DNA from: Acidobacteriaceae bacterium
Lineage (GTDB): Bacteria; Acidobacteriota; Terriglobia; Terriglobales; Acidobacteriaceae
Length of the DNA stretch: 64,000 bases
NCBI GenBank assembly: GCA_003134995.1
Contig: PLDC01000018.1
Coordinates: 146,390-210,389 of the forward strand
Direction: 5' to 3'
Shown: piece after piece, positions 52,475 through 61,154 of the stretch
Layout of the letters: every line of letters starts with the position of its first letter
How positions within the stretch are numbered: the first letter of the stretch is position 1
Notes under the pieces: generated by a model
The model's database searches: none
Told to the model about the DNA's origin: nothing
Seen by the model: only the letters and a program-made list of their open reading frames with translations
Position numbers and translations under genes: made by a program

Positions 52475-52592
52475 CAGAGCCTCGAGCCAAATAATATTAA
52501 GAGAACGCTGCGCGCACTGAGGATTCAATTGTTTTGATCGATGAAGAATACCGACTACAATGCCTTCGTCATTTGCAAGGCGGAGGTTCACT

Positions 52593-52946
52593 ATGATCAC
52601 AGGCGCGCACATTGTTATCTACACCAAAGATGCGGAAGCCGATCGGGCCTTCTTTCGCGACGTACTCAAACTTTCTTCAGTCGATGCAGGCCACGGCTGG
52701 CTGATCTTCGCCATGCCTCCAGCGGAAGCCGCATTTCATGATTCAGAGAAGAACGATCAGCACGAGCTTTACTTCATGTGCGACGACATCGCCGCAACCT
52801 TGAAAGAACTCCAATCACAGCAAGTAAAGGTCTCAGAGGTAAACGAACAACGTTGGGGAAAAGTCGCCAAGTTCGAACTCCCCGGCGGCGGGAAGATAGG
52901 CATCTACCAGCCAAAACATCCGAGCCCGTTGAATCTCAACCTTTAA
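52593..52946 (+). CDS. VOC (glyoxalase/bleomycin-resistance) superfamily protein
   Basis: 117 residues from ATG 52593, with GGAGG seven bases upstream. MITGAHIVIYTKDAEADRAFF and DHELYFMCDDI-like strands, FELPGGGKIGIYQPKHP: the paired beta-alpha-beta-beta-beta VOC fold. Substrate unknown. Confidence 0.8.
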   Translation: MITGAHIVIYTKDAEADRAFFRDVLKLSSVDAGHGWLIFAMPPAEAAFHDSEKNDQHELYFMCDDIAATLKELQSQQVKVSEVNEQRWGKVAKFELPGGGKIGIYQPKHPSPLNLNL

Positions 52947-52949
52947 ACT

Positions 52950-53045
52950 CAGCCGCGAAGCGGCGAAAGAATGCAGCCCACGGCGCGAGCCGTGGGTACC
53001 GAGCGGCAAAGAGCAAGCCCTGAAGGGGCGATAGAACAGCAACGC
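52950..53045. repeat. Palindromic repeat cluster before queF
   Basis: Successive short hairpins: GCCGCGAAGCGGC, GCCCACGGCGCGAGCCGTGGG and CCCTGAAGGGG. Same chained style as the repeats near hpnD and hpnC. Confidence 0.6.
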
Positions 53046-53063
53046 CTATGGGACAATATCCCC

Positions 53064-53462
53064 ATGCCAAAACTTCCGCGCTACACGCCCGAGCACGCCG
53101 CCGCCGGCTTAGACGCCAAGTTCCCCGAGATCGAAACCTGGCCAAACCAATTCCCCGGATACGAAATCGTCATCGATGACCCCGAGTTCACCTCGGTCTG
53201 TCCGAAGACCGGCCTGCCTGACTTTGGCGTGATCACGCTGCGCTACCAGCCCAATAAATTTTGCCTCGAACTGAAATCGTACAAAGAATATCTGCACAGT
53301 TACCGCAACCTGGGAATTTTCCAGGAGAACATTGTCAATCGCGTGCTCGAAGACGTGGTCCAGTGGGCGAAGCCGGTATGGGCCGAGGTGAAAGGAGAAT
53401 TCCGTCCCCGCGGCGGCATCTCAACGACAGTGGTGGCGAAGTGGCCGCGAAAAAAGAAGTGA
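53064..53462 (+). CDS. queF: 7-cyano-7-deazaguanine (preQ0) reductase QueF
   Basis: 132 residues from ATG 53064, type I unimodular QueF. Motif EFTSVCPKTGLPDFGVI carries the catalytic Cys; the NADPH-type motif CLELKSYKEYLHSYRN and FQENIVNRVLED also fit. It makes preQ1 for queuosine. No other queuosine gene is adjacent. Confidence 0.95.
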   Translation: MPKLPRYTPEHAAAGLDAKFPEIETWPNQFPGYEIVIDDPEFTSVCPKTGLPDFGVITLRYQPNKFCLELKSYKEYLHSYRNLGIFQENIVNRVLEDVVQWAKPVWAEVKGEFRPRGGISTTVVAKWPRKKK

Positions 53463-53468
53463 CCGAGT

Positions 53469-54728
53469 GTGCCTCTGAGCCATGCTATATTCGCTCGACC
53501 CGTGCCCCAAACTAAACTTTATCCACGCACTGCTCTGGCGCTGTTAACCGCGCTCAATCTGCTGAACTATGTAGACCGCTCGGTGCTATTCGCCGTGCAG
53601 GACCTGGTGAAGGCGGCATTCCATCAAAGCGATGTCGCGTTCGGCATGCTCACCAGTGTCTTCTTTATCTTCTACATGTGCGCCGCACCGTTCATGGGCC
53701 CGCTGGCAGAAAAGTTTTCAAGAAAGTACGTAATAATCGCCGGCGCCCTCATCTGGAGCGGCGCTACGCTGCTCACGGCCTTCACGCACGATTTCACCGG
53801 ACTCGTTATCCGACATACGCTGGTTGGAATCGGCGAAGCAAGTTTTGTAATTCTCTCTCCCACGTTCGTAGCCGACATGTTTCCAGAGAATCAGCGCGGC
53901 CGCGTGATGGGAGTCTTCTATCTCGCCATTCCCGTAGGCACGGCGCTGGGCTATGTTCTCGGTGGTTTTATGGGCCCGGCCTATGGATGGCGCGTGCCGT
54001 TCTACGTGGGTGCTGCTCCCGGCGCGCTGCTGGCCTTTTTGTTGTTCTTCATTCCGGAGCCGCCGTACGGGCAGTTCGATCACGTAGAGAAATCGCCCAA
54101 CCGCGACACGGTTCGAGGATTGATTAAAAATCCTGCCTTCCTCACAGCGACGTTTGGCATGGCCATGATGACCTTCGCGCTCGGCGGCCTGCAGGTATGG
54201 ATGCCGACCTTCCTGCATCGAGTACACGGATACACTCTGGAAAAGGCCAATCTTCTTTTTGGAGTAAGTATCGCCGTGAACGGCTTGGTCGCGTCCCTGG
54301 CTGGAGGCTGGCTCTCGGATGCGCTCTTGCGCAAAACTCGCGCGGCGCACTATTTAGTTTCTGCCGTAAGCCTGGCCCTAGGCATTCCTGCAATGTGGAT
54401 CGCCATTCATGCCGATGGAACCCGCATGGTCGTCGCAATCTTCGTAGCGGAATTCTTGCTGTTGTTGAACACAGGGCCGCTGAACGCTGCCGTCATCAAC
54501 TCAGTAGGCGCGCATATCCGCGCGGCCGCGCTCGCAGTAAATATTTTCATCTTTCACCTGCTCGGTGATGTCCCCTCCGCGTCTTTCATCGGCTACGTCT
54601 CCGACCGCTACTCGCTGCGTCTAGCTTTCGTGGCGCCGGTCGTGGCCACAGCGCTTTCTTCTGCCATACTGTTCTACGGGATGAGGTTCGCTCCCCCAGT
54701 TCGAATGGAGATGGACGCTAAGAAATAA
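53469..54728 (+). CDS. Major facilitator superfamily transporter
   Basis: 419 residues, about 12 helices, starting TALALLTALNLLNYVDRSVL. The motif GPLAEKFSRKYVIIAG after helix 2 and the second-half SDALLRKTRAAH are MFS loop motifs; it resembles the Spns/organic-anion subset (LNYVDRSVLF). GTG starts at 53469 or 53502. It starts 6 nt after queF; a functional tie is not evident. Confidence 0.85.
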   Translation: MPLSHAIFARPVPQTKLYPRTALALLTALNLLNYVDRSVLFAVQDLVKAAFHQSDVAFGMLTSVFFIFYMCAAPFMGPLAEKFSRKYVIIAGALIWSGATLLTAFTHDFTGLVIRHTLVGIGEASFVILSPTFVADMFPENQRGRVMGVFYLAIPVGTALGYVLGGFMGPAYGWRVPFYVGAAPGALLAFLLFFIPEPPYGQFDHVEKSPNRDTVRGLIKNPAFLTATFGMAMMTFALGGLQVWMPTFLHRVHGYTLEKANLLFGVSIAVNGLVASLAGGWLSDALLRKTRAAHYLVSAVSLALGIPAMWIAIHADGTRMVVAIFVAEFLLLLNTGPLNAAVINSVGAHIRAAALAVNIFIFHLLGDVPSASFIGYVSDRYSLRLAFVAPVVATALSSAILFYGMRFAPPVRMEMDAKK

Positions 54729-54730
54729 TC

Positions 54731-54882
54731 CACCACGGAGTCACGGAGAACGCCGCCTTTTGCGAAAGCCGGGTGCCCCATGTCTCGCCGCCTTTGCGAG
54801 ACATGGGAATTCGGTAAAGGGAGTTGCAATTGGGGTTTTCGCAATGCCTTTGATTTTCTCCGTGGCTCTGTGCCTCCGTGGT
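54731..54882. repeat. Nested inverted repeats between MFS and glycosyltransferase genes
   Basis: Outer arms 54731-54750 (CACCACGGAGTCACGGAGAA) and 54856-54882 are near complementary. Within them 54772-54811 is a third, variant copy of the gccccat/tctcgc palindrome. Probably a terminator/mRNA boundary. Confidence 0.65.
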
Positions 54883-54908
54883 AGGTTTTGGTTTTGCCGA
54901 AATTCTTG

Positions 54909-56084
54909 ATGCATTATTTTCACTGGATTGCAGGCACAATTCTCGCGCTGGCCTGGTTCTCGCGCATCGTCGATGCGGCGATCGGCATGCCCAGCGTCGC
55001 CGACGTCACCAAGCCCGAATGGAATCGCAATCCAGTAACTGCTTCGGGGAATCCTCGCGTCTCAATCATCGTCCCCGCGCGCAATGAAGAGCAGGATATC
55101 GAAGCATCGCTGAGAACCCTGCTCGCGCTTGACTACGACAATTATGAAGTGATCGCCGTCAATGATCGCTCAACCGACCGCACCGGCGAAATCATGGAGA
55201 AGGTTGCGCAACAAGAATTGACTGTGAGTCGACTGCGCGTAATCCATCACCGTGAATTGCCCTCCGGCTGGCTGGGAAAAACCCACGCGATGTGGACCGC
55301 AGCTAACGCGGCAACCGGCGACTGGCTGCTGTTTACCGACGCCGACGTGCTCTTCAAACCGGACTCGCTCCGGCGGGCGCTCGCCTACGCCGAGGCTGAG
55401 CGCGCTGATCACGTCGTACTGTTTCCGCAGATGATCATGAAGCGCCCGGGCGAGTTCATGATGATTGCATTTTTTCAGACGATGTTCGTCTTCGGGCATC
55501 GTCCATGGAAAGTCGCCGATCCCAAAACAAAAGATCACATGGGAGTCGGCGCGTTTAACTTGCTTCGCCGCAGCACCTATGAAGCGGTGGGAACTTACGC
55601 AGCATTGCGCATGGAAGTTCTGGACGACATGAAACTCGGCAAAGTAGTGAAGAATGCCGGCTTCGCGCAGCGCAATGTGTTTGGCGCAGACCTGATTTCG
55701 ATTCGCTGGGCGCGTGGCGCAATGGGAGTGGTCAATAATCTGACCAAGAATTTCTTCGCGATTTTATCTTTCCAATGGTGGCGAACTCTCATCGCTGCCT
55801 TCGGACTCGCCTTTCTGAACCTCATGCCGTTTCTGGGCGTGGCCTTCGCGCACGGCTGGGACCGTTTGCCGTATGCGATCGCGCTGGCATCAATGTTTCT
55901 CATTTATCTGGGAATGTCGTGGCGATCGAAAGTTCCCGCCTATTACTTCGCGCTGCATCCGGTCAGCACAGCGCTGTTCGTTTACACTCTGCTTCGATCG
56001 ATGTTTCTTACGCTGCGAAATGACGGAATCATCTGGCGCGGAACAAAATATCCGCTCGAAGAATTGCGCAAGGGAATGGTGTGA
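54909..56084 (+). CDS. Family 2 glycosyltransferase (HpnB/CrtQ-like)
   Basis: 391 residues from ATG 54909; a TTG at 54888 adds seven. An N-terminal helix (WIAGTILALAWFSRIVDAA), GT2 domain with RVSIIVPARNEEQDIEASLR, NDRSTDRTGEI, DWLLFTDADVLF (DxD) and the ED/QxxRW-like MEVLDDMKLG, then C-terminal helices FGLAFLNLMPFLGVAFA. This resembles HpnB-type glycosyltransferases, so it may act on hopanoid or carotenoid lipids, but it is 20 kb from hpnJ. Confidence 0.75.
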   Translation: MHYFHWIAGTILALAWFSRIVDAAIGMPSVADVTKPEWNRNPVTASGNPRVSIIVPARNEEQDIEASLRTLLALDYDNYEVIAVNDRSTDRTGEIMEKVAQQELTVSRLRVIHHRELPSGWLGKTHAMWTAANAATGDWLLFTDADVLFKPDSLRRALAYAEAERADHVVLFPQMIMKRPGEFMMIAFFQTMFVFGHRPWKVADPKTKDHMGVGAFNLLRRSTYEAVGTYAALRMEVLDDMKLGKVVKNAGFAQRNVFGADLISIRWARGAMGVVNNLTKNFFAILSFQWWRTLIAAFGLAFLNLMPFLGVAFAHGWDRLPYAIALASMFLIYLGMSWRSKVPAYYFALHPVSTALFVYTLLRSMFLTLRNDGIIWRGTKYPLEELRKGMV

Positions 56085-56087
56085 GCG

Positions 56088-56513
56088 TTAAATGCTTGCG
56101 ACCTGCCACGAAAAAGCGCGGAATTCAGCCAGCTTGCGAAAATCCCGCACATTGGCGGTGAGGATTGTGACCCCGGTTCGCGCTGCGCTCATCGCCATCA
56201 GCGCGTCATTGGTGAGCCGGTTTCGCCCGATTTGTTCATAGTCGTACTTGGCCGCCAGTCGTGACAATACTTTGCCAGCCTGAATCCAGTCGTCAAGCTC
56301 GGGCAGCAGGATTCGACTCTCTTTGCTAAACCGACCTTCGATCAACTCCACAACATGTCGATCACGTTCCCGGGCACCGGCATAAAGCTCTTCCAGTACG
56401 ACCGCGCTCAGCCACATATCGTTCTCGGCGATGAATCTGGCAACCGCCGATCCAGCGTCTCCACGCCGCAGGGCGGAAACATAAATGGATGTGTCGAACA
56501 GGGCAGATCGCAT
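56088..56513 (-). CDS. vapC: VapC-family PIN ribonuclease toxin
   Basis: 141 residues, PIN domain: Asp in MRSALFDTSIYVSAL, Glu in VVLEELYAG, Asp in NDALMAMSAA and Asp in ANVRDFRKL. It is the toxin of a VapBC module; its ATG touches the stop of the upstream antitoxin gene, giving coupling. Confidence 0.92.
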   Translation of the reverse strand: MRSALFDTSIYVSALRRGDAGSAVARFIAENDMWLSAVVLEELYAGARERDRHVVELIEGRFSKESRILLPELDDWIQAGKVLSRLAAKYDYEQIGRNRLTNDALMAMSAARTGVTILTANVRDFRKLAEFRAFSWQVASI

Positions 56514-56741
56514 CTACTCGTCCAGCACGCCATAAACGTCTCTGATTTCGATGCCGCTCCTGAAGAACTGCTCGTTGGCTTCGCGCAAAATACGGCTTCT
56601 TCGTTCTTCGGCAATTACCCTATCCAGCGCCCGTTCGACGGCTTCCGTTTCCGTTTTTGCGCCGAGGGCCTTCTGGGCGCGCTTGATCTTCGCTGAATCC
56701 AATTGAAAGTGTTTGTGGGTTCGCGTCCGTGTGACAGCCAT
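56514..56741 (-). CDS. vapB: VapB-type antitoxin
   Basis: 75 residues from ATG 56741 (MAVTRTRTHKHFQLDSAKIK); GAGG lies upstream. The ETEAVERALDRVIAEERR helices are ribbon-helix-helix-like and the tail FFRSGIEIRDVYGVLDE would cover the toxin. A palindromic operator lies about 30 nt before the start. Confidence 0.85.
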   Translation of the reverse strand: MAVTRTRTHKHFQLDSAKIKRAQKALGAKTETEAVERALDRVIAEERRSRILREANEQFFRSGIEIRDVYGVLDE

Positions 56742-56761
56742 TAAGTTCGCCTCTTTCACTC

Positions 56762-56803
56762 AGTCTACCACCCATGTACATATAGTCAATGTTTATGTAC
56801 ATG
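56762..56803 (-). promoter_or_regulatory. vapBC promoter with palindromic operator
   Basis: Arms CATGTACATA (56773-56782) and TATGTACATG (56794-56803) are an exact inverted repeat with an 11-nt centre. On the minus strand TTGACT (56784-56789) lies between the arms and TAGACT lies 16 nt further at 56762-56767, giving a good promoter under VapBC control. Confidence 0.75.
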
Positions 56804-56819
56804 CGTGAGACGGGGCCTC

Positions 56820-57341
56820 TCACTGCGGCGGATCCTCGCCCGTACTTGCTCCCGCTTCGTTGCCGTAAGTTGCAGTGCTGTTCGGAGTGCCTTTGACTCT
56901 TGCCGGCTTCTTTGTGGGGCGCATTCGCCCGGCGCTATAGTGGCCTTGCTTTTCCACGTCGTAGTTCTTGGGCAACGGAGGGATTAGAGTGGAGCCGGCA
57001 GTCAACTGGCTGACGCGGTTCAGGATGATTTCGGCTCGTCCGTTGTAGAGCTTGACTGGGCCGTGAATCTCGATGACTTGCCCCTCGAGACGCCGGACAT
57101 CGCCTACATCCTTAAGGTCAGCAGGGAAGACCACGACGGTAAATGGGCAAGCCATTTGATCCGCGCAGAAATCCACAAAGTGCACGCCTTTCGGGCCGAC
57201 TTTCACCCGCAAGACTTTACCGGTTACGCACTTGGTCTCTCCGACGTGGCGGCGCGCCTCGCCGATGGCGACGCAGTCAGAGGAGAATGCCGCTGTCGAA
57301 AGCACGAGCCCTAACAGCAAGTACCAAGTACCGAGTACCAA
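56820..57341 (-). CDS. Secreted OB-fold-like protein
   Basis: 173 residues from a TTG at 57341 giving signal peptide MVLGTWYLLLGLVLSTAAFS. Mature part: KCVTGKVLRVKVGPKGVHFV, CPFTVVVFPADL and VIEIHGPVKLYNGRAEIIL resemble the tRNA_anti-like/OB-fold domain of stress nucleic-acid-binding and nuclease-related proteins. The C-terminal 50 residues are disordered. The start codon lies in a short-period repeat (57309-57345), so the start is uncertain. It faces a serine protease gene. Confidence 0.6.
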   Translation of the reverse strand: MVLGTWYLLLGLVLSTAAFSSDCVAIGEARRHVGETKCVTGKVLRVKVGPKGVHFVDFCADQMACPFTVVVFPADLKDVGDVRRLEGQVIEIHGPVKLYNGRAEIILNRVSQLTAGSTLIPPLPKNYDVEKQGHYSAGRMRPTKKPARVKGTPNSTATYGNEAGASTGEDPPQ

Positions 57342-57345
57342 GTAC
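57309..57345. repeat. Short-period tandem repeat
   Basis: Four AAGTACCAAGTACCGAGTACC-type units with period about nine, in the region between the divergent OB-fold and protease genes. It codes for the leader of the OB-fold protein. Confidence 0.75.
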
Positions 57346-57434
57346 CCGGATACGGTGCTCTCAAGATTTAGAGCTGCGGATCTCCATCGTCGCTTTACTT
57401 CGAGTTCTGAATTGTCCACAATAAGGCTGCTACG

Positions 57435-58187
57435 ATGATCAGCGCTCGCTATGCTTTTGCTTTCGCAATCCTGTTTGTTCTGGGAAACTCTCCAGTGAAA
57501 CGCTCGTGGGTCGAAACCATCAAGGACATGAAGAGGTCGGTTGTGCCGATTGTTTGCGGCTACACCGACAGCAAAGGCCAGTGGGTTATCGCTGACATCG
57601 AAGGCACTGGCTTCTTTGTCGACCACAGAGCGGGTCGATTCGTCACGGCTAGTCATGTATTGGACAGCCTTGATACTTTCAAAAAACAGGTGTCCGAACA
57701 CCCCTGCGAGTCCGCAATTTACATACCCAACGAGGGTTGGGAAAAAGTCGGGAAGGTTATCGATTTCGAGTATTTCACTTTCAATAAATGCATTCGGTCG
57801 GCCAGCGCCGACGTTGCCGTTTGCACTTTGATCGAAAATCCTTTCACCAGTCCGCGTCTTGCAAGAAACCTCATCCAGGAAGTCAGCTTTGACGCGGGCA
57901 CGGTGCCCGATGGAACCGGAGCAGCCTTTACTGGATTTCCCCTTCAAAGGACGACTCCAATCACATCCATTGGCAGCGTAGCCGGCCGCGCCATTACGGA
58001 CGACGACAATCGCTGGTTTTCCTACCTGCTCGATAAGACGGCGTGGCCAGGAGCAAGCGGCAGTCCGGTATTTACCGAAGACGGTAAAGTGATCGGAATG
58101 ATAACCCGCACCGGAACCGACGATTCCGCCGGACTCAGTTTTGCGAAAAGTTCCGCCGCCATTCAGAACTTGCTGACCCGGAAATAA
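57435..58187 (+). CDS. Trypsin-like serine protease
   Basis: 250 residues, signal or anchor helix FAFAILFVLGNS at about 7-18. The catalytic triad is visible: His in RFVTASHVLDSL, Asp in SASADVAVCTL and Ser in WPGASGSPVFTEDGKV. It is a short peptidase S1/S7-like (trypsin-2) domain without PDZ. Exported and probably acting in the periplasm or outside. Confidence 0.82.
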   Translation: MISARYAFAFAILFVLGNSPVKRSWVETIKDMKRSVVPIVCGYTDSKGQWVIADIEGTGFFVDHRAGRFVTASHVLDSLDTFKKQVSEHPCESAIYIPNEGWEKVGKVIDFEYFTFNKCIRSASADVAVCTLIENPFTSPRLARNLIQEVSFDAGTVPDGTGAAFTGFPLQRTTPITSIGSVAGRAITDDDNRWFSYLLDKTAWPGASGSPVFTEDGKVIGMITRTGTDDSAGLSFAKSSAAIQNLLTRK

Positions 58188-58816
58188 GTTTTACTTCGTC
58201 AGGGCTGCGCCCGGTCTGTTCTGTCAGGGATGTGCCCGGTCCGTACCACCGGGTACCCCCCTCCCCACCCCCCTGGATATCTGGAATCGTCCACTTACAC
58301 AGGTTTTGCCCCTCAAAACATAGGGCCTAAAGGACTTAGAGGTCAAAATACAGAAAGCAAAGGACTTGCGGGTCGAAACCCCACCCAAAGCGTCTTTCCT
58401 GCTTTCTCAGACCCTTAGTTTTCCTGCTTGGACAATTATGGAGGTATTTCTTGGAGCGGCGCAAGGTCAGATGTCACAAGGGGGCTGTGGAAAACTTTGG
58501 CGGCGGCTATCTTGTGCAGTTTTGTTCGGGCTTCGTAACAAGAGCTGTCTTGAGGGTCAGGTTTTGCACAAAGCCTTTTCTCGGCCCAACGCAGCCGGTC
58601 GCTGCTAAGTCGTTATATTGCCTCGCCGCGTTCTTACGCGGTTTGCGCTGTTCGTGCTTCGTAACGGCTTGGAGTGTTTCTTGCCGGTTCGCTTCGAAGG
58701 ATAGATACTCCGCCCAGAGAAGTCCACTCCCTTTATCTCTTTCAGGTTTTCTGAGCTAAGTCAGCCCATCTGAAGTCCCTTCCTCTTAGTGTCGCTATTC
58801 CGAAAGGAACACATAC
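58188..58816 (+). other. Repeat-rich intergenic region without a convincing gene
   Basis: About 630 nt. It holds a C-rich stretch (58246-58275), two imperfect copies of AAAGGACTTAGAGGTC..AAA (58328-58380), and two copies of GTTCG.GCTTCGTAAC (near 58528 and 58648). ORFs here look like Arg/Ser-rich chance frames. Possibly a decayed element. Confidence 0.4.
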
Positions 58817-58969
58817 TTGAAGACATTGTCACATGCTTGCCTTTTGTTGTTGTGTGTAGCTACCCTGGCTACGCACTCATCAGCACAATTGACTAAGACA
58901 GCCAAGAGTAGTTGGGCCGGATGCCCAACCACTATCTCACCAAGCTTGCGCCAATCCCGTGTGGGATAA
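58817..58969 (+). pseudogene. Displaced signal peptide of the following secreted protein
   Basis: A TTG at 58817, with AAGGAAC upstream, reads HACLLLLCVATLATHSSAQL, a clear signal peptide, then SSWAGC before going out of frame and stopping at 58967. The mature protein continues one frame away at 58912. A single-base indel near 58920 explains it. Confidence 0.6.
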
Positions 58970-59952
58970 ACCTGACAACCTCGCTCTCTGTGGGCTCGAC
59001 CGATGGTCTGTGGTACTTGCAGGCAACGGGAGCCTCTGGGACTGTGACGTCGATTACCCCAGGCATCATCTATCCCAAATACCAAATACAGTCGATCATC
59101 TACGCCACGCCCGGAAACTTTAGCAGCAACGGGTTTACCAATAGCGCGACAGACGGCACGACGACCTCAGTGGGAAGCAGCTTTCAGGCGGGTGATACAA
59201 CTACCTACAGTGTGAGCACCGGCTTCCTTGGCTTGGGGTCAACTATCAGTTGGTCATTTGGCAACTCGGCGACGACCGGGAACACCAGCGCGCTTACAGA
59301 GACGATCACGGACGCCACAGGCGTGCTGAACGCCTCGAACTCCGGGAGTCCCAATAGCGTCAACCACCAAAATGATATGTTCATTATCTGGGTCAACCCG
59401 GCTGTCTATATTTACCAGGCGGGACTTGACTCTGTGACATACTTCCAGGGTACGCAGTTACAGACGACCGGCGACCCGAGCCCTGGAAAGCCCGAGAGTT
59501 ACCAGGACCAAGTGGAGGTTTTCGCGCAGGCGATGATAGCGAACTCAAAAGGCGTTACTACTGTGCCGCTCACCGCTCTGGAAACACATACAGCGCCGGA
59601 CGGCGAGGTACTTCCTGGGTTGGCTATCATTTGTGCTAATCAGGCTTATTATCCGAATAGTTGCTCGTCGGACCCGAACAAACAGTGCGGGTGCGTCCCC
59701 AGCGACTTCACTCCTATTCTCGCTCAGGATCCGATCCTGAACTACACCTCAACCGAAAGCCCTCTGAACGCCGATACATCCGGCGCCACGGTTTGCGAGA
59801 CTCCGGGGACGACGTCTTCGTGCCGTTATGTGCCGGTTCCGTCGAGCCCTGGATCGAAGGTGCAGGAAGTCGAACTGCTCTCAGGGCCCGACGAAGTGGG
59901 TGGCAACAGACCCATCAACACCTTCACTCAAACCGACACAAACCAACCGTAA
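58912..59952 (+). CDS. Secreted protein, frameshifted at the leader
   Basis: 346 residues in the frame from TTG 58912. The mature sequence is rich in Ser, Thr, Gly and Asn: NHYLTKLAPIPCGINLTTSL, YQIQSIIYATPGNFSSNGF and a Cys-rich ACCN-type region AYYPNSCSSDPNKQCGCVPS. Intact relatives would start with the leader at 58817. No family recognised; export is inferred from the displaced signal. Tail NTFTQTDTNQP is simple. Confidence 0.5.
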   Translation: MGRMPNHYLTKLAPIPCGINLTTSLSVGSTDGLWYLQATGASGTVTSITPGIIYPKYQIQSIIYATPGNFSSNGFTNSATDGTTTSVGSSFQAGDTTTYSVSTGFLGLGSTISWSFGNSATTGNTSALTETITDATGVLNASNSGSPNSVNHQNDMFIIWVNPAVYIYQAGLDSVTYFQGTQLQTTGDPSPGKPESYQDQVEVFAQAMIANSKGVTTVPLTALETHTAPDGEVLPGLAIICANQAYYPNSCSSDPNKQCGCVPSDFTPILAQDPILNYTSTESPLNADTSGATVCETPGTTSSCRYVPVPSSPGSKVQEVELLSGPDEVGGNRPINTFTQTDTNQP

Positions 59953-60094
59953 GTGGCTGATTCCAAGTATTTTAGCGGGTTCAAGCCGTTATTTTTTTCG
60001 AAGCCCACCAGGGCAACATTCTCATTAAGTCGTACGCCATCTAGGTACTCGCTACTTATTAACCAAACGATAAACATGATTTGTAGCGAAGGTA

Positions 60095-60487
60095 TCAGAT
60101 AAGTTTTCCCGCCGCCAAGTCTTTCACCAGTGAAGCGTCTGCCTCGAGGAAGTCGTAAGACGGCAAGTCCTTGGGAGCGGACCACTGCACATCGCGGAAG
60201 ATGCGATTCTCAATCTCCCCGCGATACTCGCGCACGACGAAGAACCTCAACTCAACCATCGCGCCGTTTGGGTAAGTGTGCTGCAGTCGGACGATCTCGT
60301 CGCCGATGGTGGCATGAATCCCTAACTCTTCTTCCAGTTCCCGCCGCAGAGCATCGCGAGGCTGTTCGCCCTCTTCAATCTTGCCTCCGGGGAACTCCCA
60401 CTTCAACGGCATGGTCTGATGCCGCGTGCGCTGGCAGACCAGCAGCTTGCCATCCTTCTCGATCACGGCTGCGACGACCCGTTTCAT
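60095..60487 (-). CDS. mutT: NUDIX hydrolase, MutT type (8-oxo-dGTP diphosphatase)
   Basis: 130 residues. MKRVVAAVIEKDGKLLVCQR, WEFPGGKIEEGE and REL-EEELGI form a complete Nudix box (GX5EX7REUXEEXGU). Size and KRVVAAVI start fit MutT enzymes that clean oxidised dGTP. Other NUDIX substrates are possible. Confidence 0.85.
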   Translation of the reverse strand: MKRVVAAVIEKDGKLLVCQRTRHQTMPLKWEFPGGKIEEGEQPRDALRRELEEELGIHATIGDEIVRLQHTYPNGAMVELRFFVVREYRGEIENRIFRDVQWSAPKDLPSYDFLEADASLVKDLAAGKLI

Positions 60488-60590
60488 AATTTTGAAGTTA
60501 GCGACGGCGCGTCAACTGCCGGCGTCAAAAGTGAACCACACCCTCCCAGCGTCGAGCGTGGGAACCTTGCCAATGTATTCTCAGCCCGCT

Positions 60591-60640
60591 TTTGTCATCC
60601 CGAGCGCTTTTGTCATCCCGAGCGAAGCGAGGGATCCTGG
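60591..60640. repeat. Dispersed cccgagcg/gcgaggga repeat
   Basis: TTTGTCATCCCGAGCG is present twice, followed by AAGCGAGGGATCC. The same element is at 10277-10320 (opposite strand) and 63901-63940. Confidence 0.75.
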
Positions 60641-60656
60641 TGTTCGCTTGCGGCGT

Positions 60657-61139
60657 TTACCGCGACTTCTCCAGCCTCTTGCCAACCATCTCGGCACAGT
60701 ATTGGACTAGCTGCTGGTCCTCAGCTCCAAACGCGGCTGAGAAATGGCTGTCGATATCGAGTTCGCCGGCAACTTGTCCCGCCACGAAAATAGGCACCAC
60801 AATTTCAGACTTAGTCTCAAGCGAACAGGCGAGGTAACGCGGATCTTTGCTAACATCGTCGACCACAATCGTCTTCCCGCTGGAGGCCGCAGCTCCACAG
60901 ATGCCCTGGTTCAGCGGAATTCGGGTGTGCGGGGTCATGGCGCCTACAAAGGCGTTCAGCACCAGCATGGGCGGCTTGGCGCCGGGTTCGAGCATGTAGA
61001 AGCCAACCCAGTTGTACTTCAGCATGCGCTCGTGTAAGAGCTTGCACACCCCTTCCATCAAGTCTTTGGCCGTGGGCGCGGCCTGGGCGAGTTCCGTGAC
61101 TTCGTTGCGAACCTCTTCGATTCTGGTTGTGACGGACAT
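60657..61139 (-). CDS. GAF-domain protein (free methionine-R-sulfoxide reductase-like)
   Basis: 160 residues, single GAF fold: LLHERMLKYNWVGFYMLEP, GICGAAASSGKTIVVDDVSK and DPRYLACSLETKSEIVVPIF. The Cys pattern (GICG, LACSLETKSE) fits the fRMsr/YebR family that reduces free methionine-R-oxide. Cytoplasmic. Confidence 0.75.
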   Translation of the reverse strand: MSVTTRIEEVRNEVTELAQAAPTAKDLMEGVCKLLHERMLKYNWVGFYMLEPGAKPPMLVLNAFVGAMTPHTRIPLNQGICGAAASSGKTIVVDDVSKDPRYLACSLETKSEIVVPIFVAGQVAGELDIDSHFSAAFGAEDQQLVQYCAEMVGKRLEKSR

Positions 61140-61154
61140 GAGCAGAATCTTAAC

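Noticed and set aside
56820..57947. 375-aa long form of the OB-fold ORF
   Set aside because: Its first 200 residues are antisense to the serine protease gene; the leader peptide places the start near 57341.
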